64,000 bases of DNA from Alphaproteobacteria bacterium (GCA_016780775.1 JADHLI010000001.1:62001-126000), one strand, 5' to 3'; shown: positions 35,329 through 45,223, counted from the first letter of the stretch. Made by a program: numbers and translations. Notes: generated by a model not told the origin, from the letters alone.

Positions 35329-36121
35329 GCCAGACGATCTACTAGATAAACGAAGCGGTCATACCCAATCGGTATCACGTGCGCTAAGTTTGCTCACCAA
35401 ACTTTCTGAAGAGCCTGAAGGATTAAACCTTTCAGAGCTTGCAAGACGTGTTAAACTTGCGCCCTCAACAGCGCACCGTTTGCTTACAACTTTACAGCTA
35501 GATCAGTATGTACGGTTTGAGGATGGGCGGTGGCTAATCGGTGTACAATGTTTCAACGTTGGCTCGTCCTACATGCGGGCGCGCGACGTTTGCTATATGG
35601 CACGGCCCTATTTGCGGATGCTGATGCAGGAAACGGGTGAGACCTCTAATTTAGCATTGGTTGAAGATGATGAGTTGGTATATCTGGCGCAGACAGAATG
35701 CCCGGAGCTAATGCGTGCATTAGCGCGTCCAGGTGCTAAGGCGCCGCTGACCTGCTCTGCTGTCGGTAAAGTTGCGTTGGCCTTTATGCCGCACCAGCAA
35801 GCGGATCAAATGATTGCCAAAGCAGGCATCCAGCAAATGACACGCAAAAGTCATGTGACTGCCAATAGCCTATGGCGGGATATTGAAACCATCAAAAAAC
35901 GCGAATTTGCTTTTGATGATGAAGAGCATTCAGATGGTTTAAGATGTGTGGCTGCACCTATTTTTGGTGCTTCTGGTGAGGTGATGGGCGCACTATCTAT
36001 CAGCGGGCCTTCTGTTCGGGTAAACGAAAACCAGATGCTAGCGAATGGGCGGGCGGTTCACCGCGTGGCTAAAGATATGACGCGTGCTCTTGGCGGCACA
36101 TGGCCAAGTAACGCAAGCTAA
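35327..36121 (+). CDS. IclR-family transcriptional regulator
   Basis: A 264-residue regulator. The N-terminal winged helix-turn-helix has QSVSRALSLLTKL and LNLSELARRVKLAPSTAHRLLTTL near residues 27-60. The C-terminal effector domain has MQETGETSNLALVEDDELVYLAQ, CSAVGKVALAFM and EEHSDGLRCVAAPIF. The ATG at 35327 follows GGGGG by eight bases; a GTG at 35312 is also in frame. Being divergent from the hydroxylase and next to the ABC transporter, it probably controls one or both (inference). The effector is unknown. Confidence 0.9.
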   Translation: MPDDLLDKRSGHTQSVSRALSLLTKLSEEPEGLNLSELARRVKLAPSTAHRLLTTLQLDQYVRFEDGRWLIGVQCFNVGSSYMRARDVCYMARPYLRMLMQETGETSNLALVEDDELVYLAQTECPELMRALARPGAKAPLTCSAVGKVALAFMPHQQADQMIAKAGIQQMTRKSHVTANSLWRDIETIKKREFAFDDEEHSDGLRCVAAPIFGASGEVMGALSISGPSVRVNENQMLANGRAVHRVAKDMTRALGGTWPSNAS

Positions 36122-36132
36122 ATCTAAAAATG

Positions 36133-36179
36133 GGCTAACCACGCTGCTTAACGTTCTGATTTCACCAGCTTGGTTAGCC
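36133..36179. terminator. Hairpin between convergent iclR-type and chaC genes
   Basis: GGCTAACCACGCTG pairs with CAGCTTGGTTAGCC (one mismatch) around a 19-base loop. It overlaps the chaC stop codon. There is no T-run, so its terminator role is uncertain. Confidence 0.5.
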
Positions 36180-36843
36180 GTTCCATCATTGCATCTGCCA
36201 TCCCTTCTTTGCGCAGGGCATCGGTTGTTTCAAAGAGATAATCTCTGCATGGCCCAACAAACCCCTCGGCGTTGGCGATAAAGCGTGCGGTTTCTGCCTC
36301 GCTCATCTTTGCAGCAAAGCTCGGGCTATCATGGCGGATGGTAAAGGCAAGTGCCCTAACAACCCCTTCATCTGTGCGCACCTGTAGCCAGCGCGGTACA
36401 TAAGAGTTGTTTAGCATTTCCCGGCGCCATAAAATATCTAACTCGTCAGCCACCATCTCTGCTTTGATACGGTAAACACATCCCTTAACCGATCCGCCTC
36501 TATCAAGGGCAAGCACAAGCCCGGGCGCGTCTGGGCTGCCGCGGCCAATGCGTGTCCATAGACAAAAGCGTTTATGAAAGCCAAAAAGTTGGCCATAGCG
36601 GCGTTCTTCAAAATCAATCAGCGGGTTCCAGATAAGGGAGCCATAGCCAAAAATCCAGATATCCCCGCCTTTATAGCTACTGGCTAAAAACTGCTGGCGT
36701 GAGGCCTGTAGTTCTTCCATCGTCAACACCGTACTAGCATCGCCATCACGTTCGGTTGCCATTCTGTAAACAGTGCCATCAGCCAGCATATCGCGGCTAA
36801 GCCGTTTTAATTGACCAGGCGGGGTGGGGCTATCAGACATCAA
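36148..36843 (-). CDS. chaC: ChaC-like gamma-glutamylcyclotransferase
   Basis: Breaks glutathione into 5-oxoproline and Cys-Gly in the cytoplasm. The nucleotide-binding-like loop IFGYGSLIWNP is near residues 63-73, followed by FHKRFCLWTRIGRG, GLVLALDRGG and the segment LDILWRREM with the likely catalytic glutamate. Length 231 is normal. It is encoded nine bases downstream of mscS, likely in the same transcript. gshA lies elsewhere in the window. Confidence 0.9.
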   Translation of the reverse strand: MMSDSPTPPGQLKRLSRDMLADGTVYRMATERDGDASTVLTMEELQASRQQFLASSYKGGDIWIFGYGSLIWNPLIDFEERRYGQLFGFHKRFCLWTRIGRGSPDAPGLVLALDRGGSVKGCVYRIKAEMVADELDILWRREMLNNSYVPRWLQVRTDEGVVRALAFTIRHDSPSFAAKMSEAETARFIANAEGFVGPCRDYLFETTDALRKEGMADAMMERLTKLVKSER

Positions 36844-36851
36844 ACTCAGCT

Positions 36852-37694
36852 TTACGACATACCATCAGAATTTTTCGATATAACCAGTTGTGGAAACGGA
36901 ATTTCAATATTATGCGCTTCAAGTGTTTCTTTCAGCCGCCTGTTCAAATCCCAGTTCAGCTGAAAATAATCGCTATAATCGGCATATAAACGTAATCGAA
37001 CCGTAATCGAACTATCGCCATAAGCTACCACCAGAAATTGTGGGGCAGGCTCTTTATGTACACGGCTATCAGCGCATAGCGCCATTAACGCCTTCTCAGC
37101 TTCGTCTATATTTGTCTCATAGGCAATACCAATATCAACATCCATGCGCCGCACTTTGTGGCGAGAATGGTTAACAATAATAGATGACCAGATTGAGGAA
37201 TTTGGCACAGAGATATACACATTCTCAAAAGTATCGATCTGGGTAGAAAATAGACCAATTTCGCGCACTGTTCCGGAAATGCCGTTTGCTTCTATCCAAT
37301 CGCCAACACCAAAAGGGCGTAACAGCAATAGCATAATGCCTGCCGCAACATTGGAAAGCGTGCCCTGTAAGGCAAGACCAATAGCCAAACCTGCAGCACC
37401 TAAAACCGCAATTATAGAGGTTGTTTGAATACCAAACTGGCCAAGTGCCACTACAAAAGTCAGTATAAGGCCAGCATAACGGGCAATAGACGCTAGAATA
37501 GGGGTTAGGGTTGGGTCTACGCGCTTCAGCTTTGCTGTCTGGATTCGAATGAAGCTGGCGGCACGCCCGGATAGCCAAAAGCCCAGAATAAGGGTGCCAA
37601 AACCAGCTAGAATATTCACCACGGCTGGCAGGGCCTGTTCTAGTAATAAGGGTAGGCCATCAATAGTAGATAAAAAACTGGTTGCAGCGTCCAT
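36852..37694 (-). CDS. Small-conductance mechanosensitive channel (MscS family)
   Basis: An inner-membrane pressure valve of minimal size (280 residues). Three N-terminal membrane segments end in the pore helix region VLGAAGLAIGLALQGTLSNVAAGIMLLLLRPF, the MscS hallmark, followed by the beta domain GDWIEANGISGTVREIGLFSTQ and VPNSSIWSSIIVNHSRH. AGAGGG upstream of ATG supports the start. chaC follows closely on the same strand. Confidence 0.93.
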   Translation of the reverse strand: MDAATSFLSTIDGLPLLLEQALPAVVNILAGFGTLILGFWLSGRAASFIRIQTAKLKRVDPTLTPILASIARYAGLILTFVVALGQFGIQTTSIIAVLGAAGLAIGLALQGTLSNVAAGIMLLLLRPFGVGDWIEANGISGTVREIGLFSTQIDTFENVYISVPNSSIWSSIIVNHSRHKVRRMDVDIGIAYETNIDEAEKALMALCADSRVHKEPAPQFLVVAYGDSSITVRLRLYADYSDYFQLNWDLNRRLKETLEAHNIEIPFPQLVISKNSDGMS

Positions 37695-37839
37695 TTCTGG
37701 CCCTCTTTAAAAATTTTAAGGTTAAAGCGCAAAGGCAGACACACCCGAAATTATAAGCCATACGCCTTTATCCTAATTATAAGCAAATACACAAAGATTG
37801 ACCAGCAAACAGAAGCTTATTTTAAACTGCGGATTGAGT

Positions 37840-37869
37840 TTTATAGCTTGGCTATTTATAGTCTGGCTC
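37840..37869. repeat. 15-nt tandem duplication upstream of ribF
   Basis: TTTATAGCTTGGCTA and TTTATAGTCTGGCTC lie next to each other, 24 bases before the ribF ATG. The copies differ at a few positions. Confidence 0.55.
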
Positions 37870-37892
37870 AATAAGAAGGGGTGTTCCATTAA

Positions 37893-38840
37893 ATGACAGA
37901 AATTCATAAATGGTCAGTTGGTGAGGCTGGACTTGGTTTAGGAAAGCTATGTTGTGCTATTGGTAATTTTGATGGCGTGCATAAAGGCCATCAAGCGTTG
38001 ATTGCGGCCGCACGTGCAACTGCCCAGCAAACAGGCCTGCCTTTGGCTGTGATCTGTTTTGCCCCCCACCCGCGTCGCTATTTTCAGCCCGATAACGCCC
38101 CTTTTCTGCTGATGGATAGCCATACTAAGGCGAAGATGCTGGCAGCAGAGCAGGTCGATTTTATGATCGAGGTGGGGTTTGATGCCGATTTACAAACCAT
38201 GTCTCCAGAGGATTTTGTGCGCAGCGTGCTCTGTGATGCGTTGGATGTTTCACGGCTATTTGCTGGGGCTGATTTCGCCTTTGGCAAGGGCCGTGTTGGC
38301 ACGGTACAGTCCTTGAAGGAGATCGGTCGTCCGCTTGGCATGGCGGTAGAGGCGATATCGCTGGTTGAGGGTACTGGCGTGCAGATTATCAGCTCTTCTG
38401 CAATTCGTGCTGCTTTGCAAAAACCAGATCTGTCAGCGGCTGAGGCGTTGCTAGGGCGGCCACACATCATTTCTGGATTGGTGGCGACAGGGGATAAAAG
38501 AGGGCGCCAGCTAAACTTTCCAACGGCCAATATTGTTCTTGATGATAAACTTTCCCCAGCCTTTGGTGTTTATGCGGTTACCGCAGGGTTGGAGCACACA
38601 AACGGCGATGAAACCTTTTATAGCGGCGTTGCAAATATCGGCAAGCGACCCACGGTGAATGATAGAGGCATCCTAGCAGAGGCGCATCTATTTGATTTTG
38701 ATGAAGATATCTATGGTAGGCGGTTAAATCTGTATGTGCAGCATTTTATCCGGCCAGAGCAGAAATTCGATGGGCTAGAGGCGCTTACTACCCAAATTAG
38801 CAAAGATGTGGAGACTGCACGGGAAATCTTGGCCCCCTAG
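37893..38840 (+). CDS. ribF: Bifunctional riboflavin kinase/FAD synthetase
   Basis: Makes FMN and FAD from riboflavin. The N-terminal nucleotidyltransferase has GNFDGVHKGHQALI near residues 27-40 and CFAPHPRRYF; the C-terminal kinase has GDKRGRQLNFPTANI near 201-215 and GVANIGKRPTVN. Length 315 is normal. It stands just before ileS, the usual bacterial order ribF-ileS-lspA. Confidence 0.95.
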   Translation: MTEIHKWSVGEAGLGLGKLCCAIGNFDGVHKGHQALIAAARATAQQTGLPLAVICFAPHPRRYFQPDNAPFLLMDSHTKAKMLAAEQVDFMIEVGFDADLQTMSPEDFVRSVLCDALDVSRLFAGADFAFGKGRVGTVQSLKEIGRPLGMAVEAISLVEGTGVQIISSSAIRAALQKPDLSAAEALLGRPHIISGLVATGDKRGRQLNFPTANIVLDDKLSPAFGVYAVTAGLEHTNGDETFYSGVANIGKRPTVNDRGILAEAHLFDFDEDIYGRRLNLYVQHFIRPEQKFDGLEALTTQISKDVETAREILAP

Positions 38841-38984
38841 CTTCTGCTCTTTGGTTGAAACCATTGGACATTGCGCGCATCAGCTATTAAAAAATTGAGC
38901 GATACACGAAAAAAAACAAGCTAAAATTAATCTGGCAGTTGCGCGCCAAAAGCTTAAGCCTAGCTGGCTATAAGCAGAGATTGA

Positions 38985-41780
38985 ATGATGGATTATAAAC
39001 AGACCGTATTTCTTCCGAAAACAGAGTTTCCGATGCGTGGTGGCTTGCCCAAAAAAGAGCCTGAGATTATGGCTCATTGGGAAAAGCTGGATTTGTATAA
39101 AAAACTGCGTGCAGAGCGCAAAGATGCACCTAAATTTGTGCTGCATGATGGCCCGCCCTATGCCAATGGCCAGCTACATATCGGCCATGCGCTAAATAAG
39201 ATTTTGAAAGATGTAATTAACCGCTCGCAATCCATGCTAGGTAAAAACGCAAATTATGTTCCGGGCTGGGATTGTCATGGCTTGCCAATCGAATGGAAAA
39301 TCGAAGAACAGTACCGTAAGAAGGGCAAGGATAAGGATGAGGTGCCTATCGCTGAATTCCGCCAAGAATGCCGGGATTTCGCTGCCCATTGGCTAGAAGT
39401 GCAGTCGCAGGAATTTCAGCGATTAGGCATTTTAGGAGACTGGGAAAATCCTTACACAACGATGAAGTTTGAGGCTGAATCGATTATTGCTGCTGAGATG
39501 GGCAAGTTTTTGATGAATGAAAGCTTGTATCGTGGGTCTAAGCCGGTAATGTGGTCGCCAGTTGAAAAAACAGCTTTAGCAGAAGCAGAAGTTGAATATT
39601 CTGATCATAAATCTGTTACTATTTTTGCGCGCTTTGCCCTGAAAAACAGCTCTATTGAAGGGCTGGAAGGTGCGCATCTTATTATCTGGACAACCACGCC
39701 ATGGACAATGCCCGGTAATCGGGCAATGGCTTGCGGTGCGGATATTGATTATAGCGCGCTGAAAATCACCGAAATAAGCGATGGCGCGCTCGCTAGTGTA
39801 GGGGATGTTATTTGTCTAGCAGACGCGCTGCAAGAAGATGTGTTTGCCCAGACAGGTATCGTCGCTGCTGATACGCTAAAGCGCTTCAAAGGTGCAGAAA
39901 TGGCAGGGGCCACGGCGGCGCATCCGATGGCAGCAGAGGGTTATACCCATGAAGTGCCTGTATTGCTGGCAGATTATGTCACTACAGATCAGGGCACAGG
40001 TTTTGTGCATATTGCGCCGGGGCATGGCCCAGAAGATTTTGAGCTTGCTCATCTAAAACATGGTATCGAAGTGCCAGACACCGTTGGTGAAGATGGCGTG
40101 ATTGCTGAGCATCTGCCCCTGTTTGGCGGCATGCATGTGTTGCGCGATAATGCCCGTATTGCAGAGATTATGGCTGAAAAAGGCGGGCTAATCGGTATTG
40201 GGCAATTGACCCATTCCTATCCTCATTCTTGGCGCTCGCACGCACCGGTAATCTACCGGAATGCGGCGCAATGGTTTGTTTCTATGGGGGATAAAGACAG
40301 CAATGGTAAGGGCTTGCGTGATACAGCGCTAGAAGCCCTCAAAGTAACAGATTTCTACCCCGCCTCTGGCCAGAACCGGCTGACAGCAATGATTGCCAAT
40401 CGTCCAGACTGGTGTTTGTCGCGCCAACGTGCATGGGGGGTGCCAATCCCTGTCTTCTATAATAAAAAGACAGGTGAGCCTTTGCGGGATCAAGCCGTGG
40501 TAGACCGTATCGTTGCCGCTTTTGCAAAAGATGGATGTGATGTGTGGTTTACAAAGCCAGCCTCAGAATTTCTAGGGCCTGATTATGATGAAAATGACTA
40601 TGTTCAGGTCAAGGATATCGCTGATGTATGGTTTGATTCAGGCTCAACCCACGCCTTTGTGCTAGAGGCGCGCGATGATTTGCAATCGCCTGCTGATCTA
40701 TATCTAGAAGGTTCGGATCAGCATCGTGGCTGGTTTCATTCCTCTTTACTTGAGAGCTGCGGAACACGTGGTCATGCGCCCTATAAAGGGGTTTTGACGC
40801 ATGGTTTTGTGCTAGATGAGCAAGGGCGTAAAATGTCCAAATCACTTGGCAATGTTATTGCCCCGCAAAAAGTTATTGAACAAAATGGGGCTGATATTTT
40901 GCGGCTCTGGGTAGTGAGTTCTGACTATTATGATGATTTGCGTATTGGCCCAGAGATTATCAAAAGACAAAGCGATCATTATCGTCGAATCCGCAACACA
41001 TTGCGCTATTTGTTAGGGGCTGGTGCTGGCTTTGATGCTGCCCAAGAAGGGCTTACCCCGCAACAGATGCCAGAGCTGGAACGCTGGGTGCTGCACCGTT
41101 TAACAGAACTGGATAAGCTGGTTAGACAAAAGACGGAAAGCTATGATTTTCATGCCATTTTCACCCAGATCCATGATTTCTGTAATGGCGATCTCTCTGC
41201 CTTTTATTTTGATATTCGTAAAGACACGCTTTATTGCGACAGCCCTGCCTCGATTGAGCGCCGCGCCTGCCAGACAGTTATGGATGAGGTGTTACAATGC
41301 CTGATCAGCTGGATTGCGCCTATCCTGTGCTTTACCGCTGATGAGGCATGGATGGCCTATCGGGGGGATGAGAATGATTCTATCCATCTGCATGAATATG
41401 CAGCGACCGATCCGGCTTGGCAAAATGCTGAACTTGGTGAGAAATGGGCAGCTATCCGGATGCTGCGCTCGCAAATCACAACAGCCTTAGAGGCTGCGCG
41501 TAATGACGGGCTTATCGGGGGCAGTCTTTCTGCAGATATCCGCGTTGAAACTGCTGCTGAGACCGCCGCGTTACTAGAGGGTCTTGATCTGGCTAGTCTA
41601 TGTATCACCTCATCAGCAGTACTTATTAAAGGTGAAGGCGAGACAAAAATAGAAGTCCGCCGTGCGGATGGGGGTAAATGTGCACGTTGCTGGAAGCAGT
41701 TTCCAGAAATACCAAAAGACAGCGATAGTGATATTTGCACGCGTTGTCAGACGGTCGTTGCTGAACAAGGTGCCGCGTGA
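38985..41780 (+). CDS. ileS: Isoleucyl-tRNA synthetase
   Basis: Charges tRNA(Ile). The HIGH motif is in GPPYANGQLHIGHALNKILKD near residues 56-76, the editing domain contains IIWTTTPWTMPGNRAM, the KMSKS motif is intact as KMSKSLGN near 616-623, and a C-terminal zinc site is formed by CARCWKQF and CTRCQ. All 931 residues fit the bacterial type. The stop overlaps the lspA start (TGATG), so the two are translationally coupled. Confidence 0.97.
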   Translation: MMDYKQTVFLPKTEFPMRGGLPKKEPEIMAHWEKLDLYKKLRAERKDAPKFVLHDGPPYANGQLHIGHALNKILKDVINRSQSMLGKNANYVPGWDCHGLPIEWKIEEQYRKKGKDKDEVPIAEFRQECRDFAAHWLEVQSQEFQRLGILGDWENPYTTMKFEAESIIAAEMGKFLMNESLYRGSKPVMWSPVEKTALAEAEVEYSDHKSVTIFARFALKNSSIEGLEGAHLIIWTTTPWTMPGNRAMACGADIDYSALKITEISDGALASVGDVICLADALQEDVFAQTGIVAADTLKRFKGAEMAGATAAHPMAAEGYTHEVPVLLADYVTTDQGTGFVHIAPGHGPEDFELAHLKHGIEVPDTVGEDGVIAEHLPLFGGMHVLRDNARIAEIMAEKGGLIGIGQLTHSYPHSWRSHAPVIYRNAAQWFVSMGDKDSNGKGLRDTALEALKVTDFYPASGQNRLTAMIANRPDWCLSRQRAWGVPIPVFYNKKTGEPLRDQAVVDRIVAAFAKDGCDVWFTKPASEFLGPDYDENDYVQVKDIADVWFDSGSTHAFVLEARDDLQSPADLYLEGSDQHRGWFHSSLLESCGTRGHAPYKGVLTHGFVLDEQGRKMSKSLGNVIAPQKVIEQNGADILRLWVVSSDYYDDLRIGPEIIKRQSDHYRRIRNTLRYLLGAGAGFDAAQEGLTPQQMPELERWVLHRLTELDKLVRQKTESYDFHAIFTQIHDFCNGDLSAFYFDIRKDTLYCDSPASIERRACQTVMDEVLQCLISWIAPILCFTADEAWMAYRGDENDSIHLHEYAATDPAWQNAELGEKWAAIRMLRSQITTALEAARNDGLIGGSLSADIRVETAAETAALLEGLDLASLCITSSAVLIKGEGETKIEVRRADGGKCARCWKQFPEIPKDSDSDICTRCQTVVAEQGAA

Positions 41781-42280
41781 TGCTATCCTTGCCCAGATTT
41801 GCATTTAGTCGCAATTTTGTGCTGCTGTTAGTGGCTGTTTTAATTGCTGATCAACTGACCAAAGACTGGGCGTTATCTGCACTATTCGCCAATGGCAGGC
41901 AGATTGTGGCTACTCCATTTTTAAATTTCACGCCTGTCTGGAACCCCGGCATCAGCTTTGGAATGCTCGCAGATTTCCCCCAAGTCACTGGTTACGGTAT
42001 TCCAGCTTTCGCTGTTTTGGTAGTGATATGGCTTTACTTTCAGCTTGATCAGCTGAGTGCTATTCAGCGGCTAGGTGCGGGGCTAATTGCGGGTGGTGCG
42101 CTAGGCAATGTTGTAGACAGGTTGCGCTTCGATAAGGTGGTTGATTTTATTGATGTTCATCTATTAGGGTATCATTGGCCTGCATTTAATATTGCTGATA
42201 GTGCGATATTTATTGGCGTTGTTGCATGGTTATATGGCATTATGAGCACACCCAAATCAGAAGGGGATACCCATGCGTAA
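41780..42280 (+). CDS. lspA: Lipoprotein signal peptidase II
   Basis: An inner-membrane aspartyl peptidase that cleaves lipoprotein precursors before the lipidated cysteine. Four membrane segments. The catalytic aspartates are in GGALGNVVDRL (near 113-123) and AFNIADSAIF (near 137-146). ATG 41780 overlaps the ileS stop; a GTG one codon earlier is possible. The following lipoprotein gene, a natural substrate, overlaps it by eight bases. Confidence 0.95.
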   Translation: MLSLPRFAFSRNFVLLLVAVLIADQLTKDWALSALFANGRQIVATPFLNFTPVWNPGISFGMLADFPQVTGYGIPAFAVLVVIWLYFQLDQLSAIQRLGAGLIAGGALGNVVDRLRFDKVVDFIDVHLLGYHWPAFNIADSAIFIGVVAWLYGIMSTPKSEGDTHA

Positions 42281-42806
42281 AATCAACTCATCTTCCAGTT
42301 TGGCATTGGCATCAGCCTTATTGCTGAGCGTGTTTCTATCTGGTTGTTCTGATTTCCGTCAGGCAATTGGCACAGAAAAATCTGCACCTGATGAATTTGA
42401 AGTTGTGGTTCGCCCACCACTATCGTTGCCGCCTGGCTTTGGCGCGCGCCCCTCGGCAGATAATGAGGTTCAAGATGCTGGGGTAACCGCAGCGGTGCCA
42501 ACAAAAGCATCAGAGTTACTGGTTTCGCGTTCAGGCAAAGCCACAAAGTTTGATGATGTTTTTGCGTTTGATAAAATTGAAGAAGATATTCGCGCGAAAA
42601 TTGACGAAGAGACAGCAGGGGTTATCTATGAGCGCCGCTTGCCTCTTCAGATATTGTTTGGCGGCCTTCCCAATGTTGGACCTGTTGTAGATACAATGGC
42701 AGAAGATGCCCGTATTCGGCGCAACAGATTACAAGAAAAAGCCCTAAATGAAGGGGCAACACCCGCTATTGATGACGTTTTGGGTGACCCTGTGTTGGTG
42801 GAATAG
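42273..42806 (+). CDS. DUF3035/BamF-like outer-membrane lipoprotein
   Basis: A 177-residue lipoprotein with a signal peptide and the lipobox LSGC (Cys25). The segment SAPDEFEVVVRPPLSLPPGF directly after the signal is the hallmark of the DUF3035 family found in alphaproteobacteria next to lspA; in Caulobacter a protein of this type was named BamF, a partner of the beta-barrel assembly machine (from memory). The remainder is polar and partly helical. It is coupled to lspA and followed 12 bases later by mutL. Confidence 0.75.
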   Translation: MRKINSSSSLALASALLLSVFLSGCSDFRQAIGTEKSAPDEFEVVVRPPLSLPPGFGARPSADNEVQDAGVTAAVPTKASELLVSRSGKATKFDDVFAFDKIEEDIRAKIDEETAGVIYERRLPLQILFGGLPNVGPVVDTMAEDARIRRNRLQEKALNEGATPAIDDVLGDPVLVE

Positions 42807-42818
42807 GCGCCTCTTATT

Positions 42819-44669
42819 ATGCCGCCTTATCTTCGCTTGCTACCAGAACAGCTGATTAATCAAATCGCTGCAGGTGAAGTTATTGAACGCCCCGCCAGCG
42901 CACTTAAAGAGCTGGTTGAAAATGCCATAGATGCAGGCGCTAGCCGGATTGATATTGCCTTGGATGAGGGCGGCTTAGCTGGGCTTAGTGTTGCTGATAA
43001 TGGCTGTGGGATGAGCAAGGCCGATATCGCGCTAGCCATTACCCGCCATGCTACCTCCAAGTTGGAAGAAGATGATTTGCTGGCGATAGCACATTTTGGC
43101 TTTCGTGGTGAGGCATTGCCCTCTATTGCGTCTGTTGCGGTTGTGGATATTACCTCACGCCTCGCGGGCGAGGCACATGGCTGGCATCTTCATATTGCGC
43201 ATGGCAAGCAGCAGGAAGTCAAACCAGCTGCATCTGATGTTGGCACGCTGGTTGAAGTTTCTGATTTATTTGGCTCTATACCCGCACGACTGAAATTCTT
43301 AAAAACAAAAAAGACAGAAGCTGGGCAATGTTTGGATGTGGTGAAAAGATTGGCAATGGCCTGCCATACTATCGCCTTCCACCTTACCGATTCTGGCCGA
43401 AATATTCTAAGTCTTGCTGCCCAACCAGATAATGATATGGGACGCCAAGCGCGGCTTGCGGCGATTATCGGCACTAGTTTTGCGCGGGAGGCGGTTCGTA
43501 TAGAAGCGGCGCGCGATGATGTTGTTCTTCATGGACTCGCAGGTCTGCCAACCATGAACCGGCCCACCACTGCCCAGATGTATCTATTTGTTAATAATCG
43601 GCCTGTCCGCGATCGCCAGATATTAGGCGCAGTGCGCGCTGGCTATCAGGATATGCTGCCGCGTGGCCGGCATCCGATTGTCACCTTATTCATTGATTTG
43701 CCGACAACAGAGGTGGATGTGAATGTTCACCCCGCCAAGGCAGAGGTGCGGTTTCGTGATAGTGCTAGGGTGCGCGGGTTGATTGTGGGTGCATTATCTT
43801 CTGCGTTGCGTGAGGCAGGTATGCAAGCAACACATGAAGGCGGTGCTGAAGCGCTGCGCCATTTAAGCCAGTCAAGCTATCCTGCATCTGGCGGGGGGGC
43901 AGGAGGCGGTATCCAGCGCCCCTCCTATGGCCATTATAGCCCATCACCATCTGTTGGCGCGCTTGATAATGCCGCCAGTTTTCAATCCCCTCTTCAGGCA
44001 TCCTCGCCCCCTTCTTCTGCTGGCTTTCTTTCTGAGGCTAGTCCGCAAGCGCGTTATGAAGCCCCGCTAGAACAGGAAGAGCCAAGGCATTTTCCGCTAG
44101 GAGCGGCGCGCGCGCAGCTTCACAAAACCTATATTCTGGCTGAGACAGAAGATGGGGTGTGCCTGATAGACCAGCATGCCGCGCATGAAAGGCTGGTAAT
44201 GGAGCGCATGAAGGAACAGCAGATGGCTGGCCAAATTCCGAGCCAAGCCTTGCTGATCCCAGAAATAGTTGAATTACCAGCAGACCAGATAGAAGCCTTG
44301 CTACAATTAGAAGAAGCGTTGCAAAGCCTTGGCCTGTATTTAGAAGGGTTTGGCGAAGGCGCTGTTCTGGTTCGCGAAATTCCAGCTCTGTTATCAGATG
44401 CAGCGATAAAACCGCTTATTGCGGATGTCGCCGAAGAGTTGGTGATGCTTGGCGGCTCATCGGCACTAGAAGACAAGCTAGGCCATGTGCTGGCTACGAT
44501 GTCTTGTCATAATTCGGTACGTGCAGGGCGTGTGCTAAGTCAAGAAGAAATGAACGCGCTTTTGCGGCAGATGGAAGTAACGCCTGCGGCTGGTCAGTGT
44601 AATCATGGCAGACCTACTTTTGTTACTCTAAGCCTTGCCGAGCTTGAAAAGCTTTTTGGGCGTCGCTAG
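42819..44669 (+). CDS. mutL: DNA mismatch repair protein MutL
   Basis: The N-terminal GHKL ATPase has ELVENAIDAGAS near residues 31-42, DNGCGM and GFRGEAL near 94-100. A variable Ser/Pro/Gly linker spans about 345-430. The C-terminal dimerisation domain carries DQHAAHERLVME, matching the DQHA(X)2E(X)4E endonuclease motif, so this MutL probably nicks DNA itself, as in bacteria without MutH. Its last codons overlap the convergent rsmD gene by four bases. Confidence 0.96.
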   Translation: MPPYLRLLPEQLINQIAAGEVIERPASALKELVENAIDAGASRIDIALDEGGLAGLSVADNGCGMSKADIALAITRHATSKLEEDDLLAIAHFGFRGEALPSIASVAVVDITSRLAGEAHGWHLHIAHGKQQEVKPAASDVGTLVEVSDLFGSIPARLKFLKTKKTEAGQCLDVVKRLAMACHTIAFHLTDSGRNILSLAAQPDNDMGRQARLAAIIGTSFAREAVRIEAARDDVVLHGLAGLPTMNRPTTAQMYLFVNNRPVRDRQILGAVRAGYQDMLPRGRHPIVTLFIDLPTTEVDVNVHPAKAEVRFRDSARVRGLIVGALSSALREAGMQATHEGGAEALRHLSQSSYPASGGGAGGGIQRPSYGHYSPSPSVGALDNAASFQSPLQASSPPSSAGFLSEASPQARYEAPLEQEEPRHFPLGAARAQLHKTYILAETEDGVCLIDQHAAHERLVMERMKEQQMAGQIPSQALLIPEIVELPADQIEALLQLEEALQSLGLYLEGFGEGAVLVREIPALLSDAAIKPLIADVAEELVMLGGSSALEDKLGHVLATMSCHNSVRAGRVLSQEEMNALLRQMEVTPAAGQCNHGRPTFVTLSLAELEKLFGRR

Positions 44670-45223
44670 CTGAGTTTGTAAAAGCTTAAACGCGCAATTC
44701 CGTAATGGCGACTATCTATGAGTGTGAAATCATCACTGCCCAATTCCGGCTCTTTGCGCCGTGTCTCCACCGCAATGATGGTATCAGAGCTAATGGCACC
44801 AGATTTGTTTAGCGCGGTAAGGGCAGGCAGGCTAAGTCCGCTATCATAAGGGGCATCGCAAAAAATAATATCTGCTATATCAAAATGCCAGCTTGTTATC
44901 TGGCAGGCATCTGTGGTCAGAATATGCGCAGCGTCCGTAAAGGCCAATTTATCGCAGTTGCGGGTTATAATTTGCACAGCTCTAGGGTCTTTTTCGATGA
45001 AGATAGCTTTGTCTGCGCCCCTAGATAGCGCTTCCAGTCCAAGCGCGCCAGAGCCGGCAAATACATCAATGACCATCCCGCCCTCTAGGACAGATTCAAG
45101 GCGTCCGCCTGTTAAGATATTGAACAAGGCTTCTCTGGTGCGCTGGGATGTGGGACGCACGGACGGGCTATCACAAGGGGTTAGACGTGCGCCCTTTTTA
45201 TGGCCTGCTAGGATGGAAATCAT
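44666..45223 (-). CDS. rsmD: 16S rRNA (guanine(966)-N(2))-methyltransferase
   Basis: A SAM-dependent methyltransferase of 185 residues. Visible motifs: the N-terminal RPTSQRTREALFNIL, the SAM loop VIDVFAGSGALGLEALSRGA near 50-69, and the catalytic DAPYDSGL near 127-134, where most members have DPPY. Its ATG overlaps the stop of the upstream pseudouridine synthase gene (ATGA), so the two are coupled. Confidence 0.93.
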   Translation of the reverse strand: MISILAGHKKGARLTPCDSPSVRPTSQRTREALFNILTGGRLESVLEGGMVIDVFAGSGALGLEALSRGADKAIFIEKDPRAVQIITRNCDKLAFTDAAHILTTDACQITSWHFDIADIIFCDAPYDSGLSLPALTALNKSGAISSDTIIAVETRRKEPELGSDDFTLIDSRHYGIARLSFYKLS

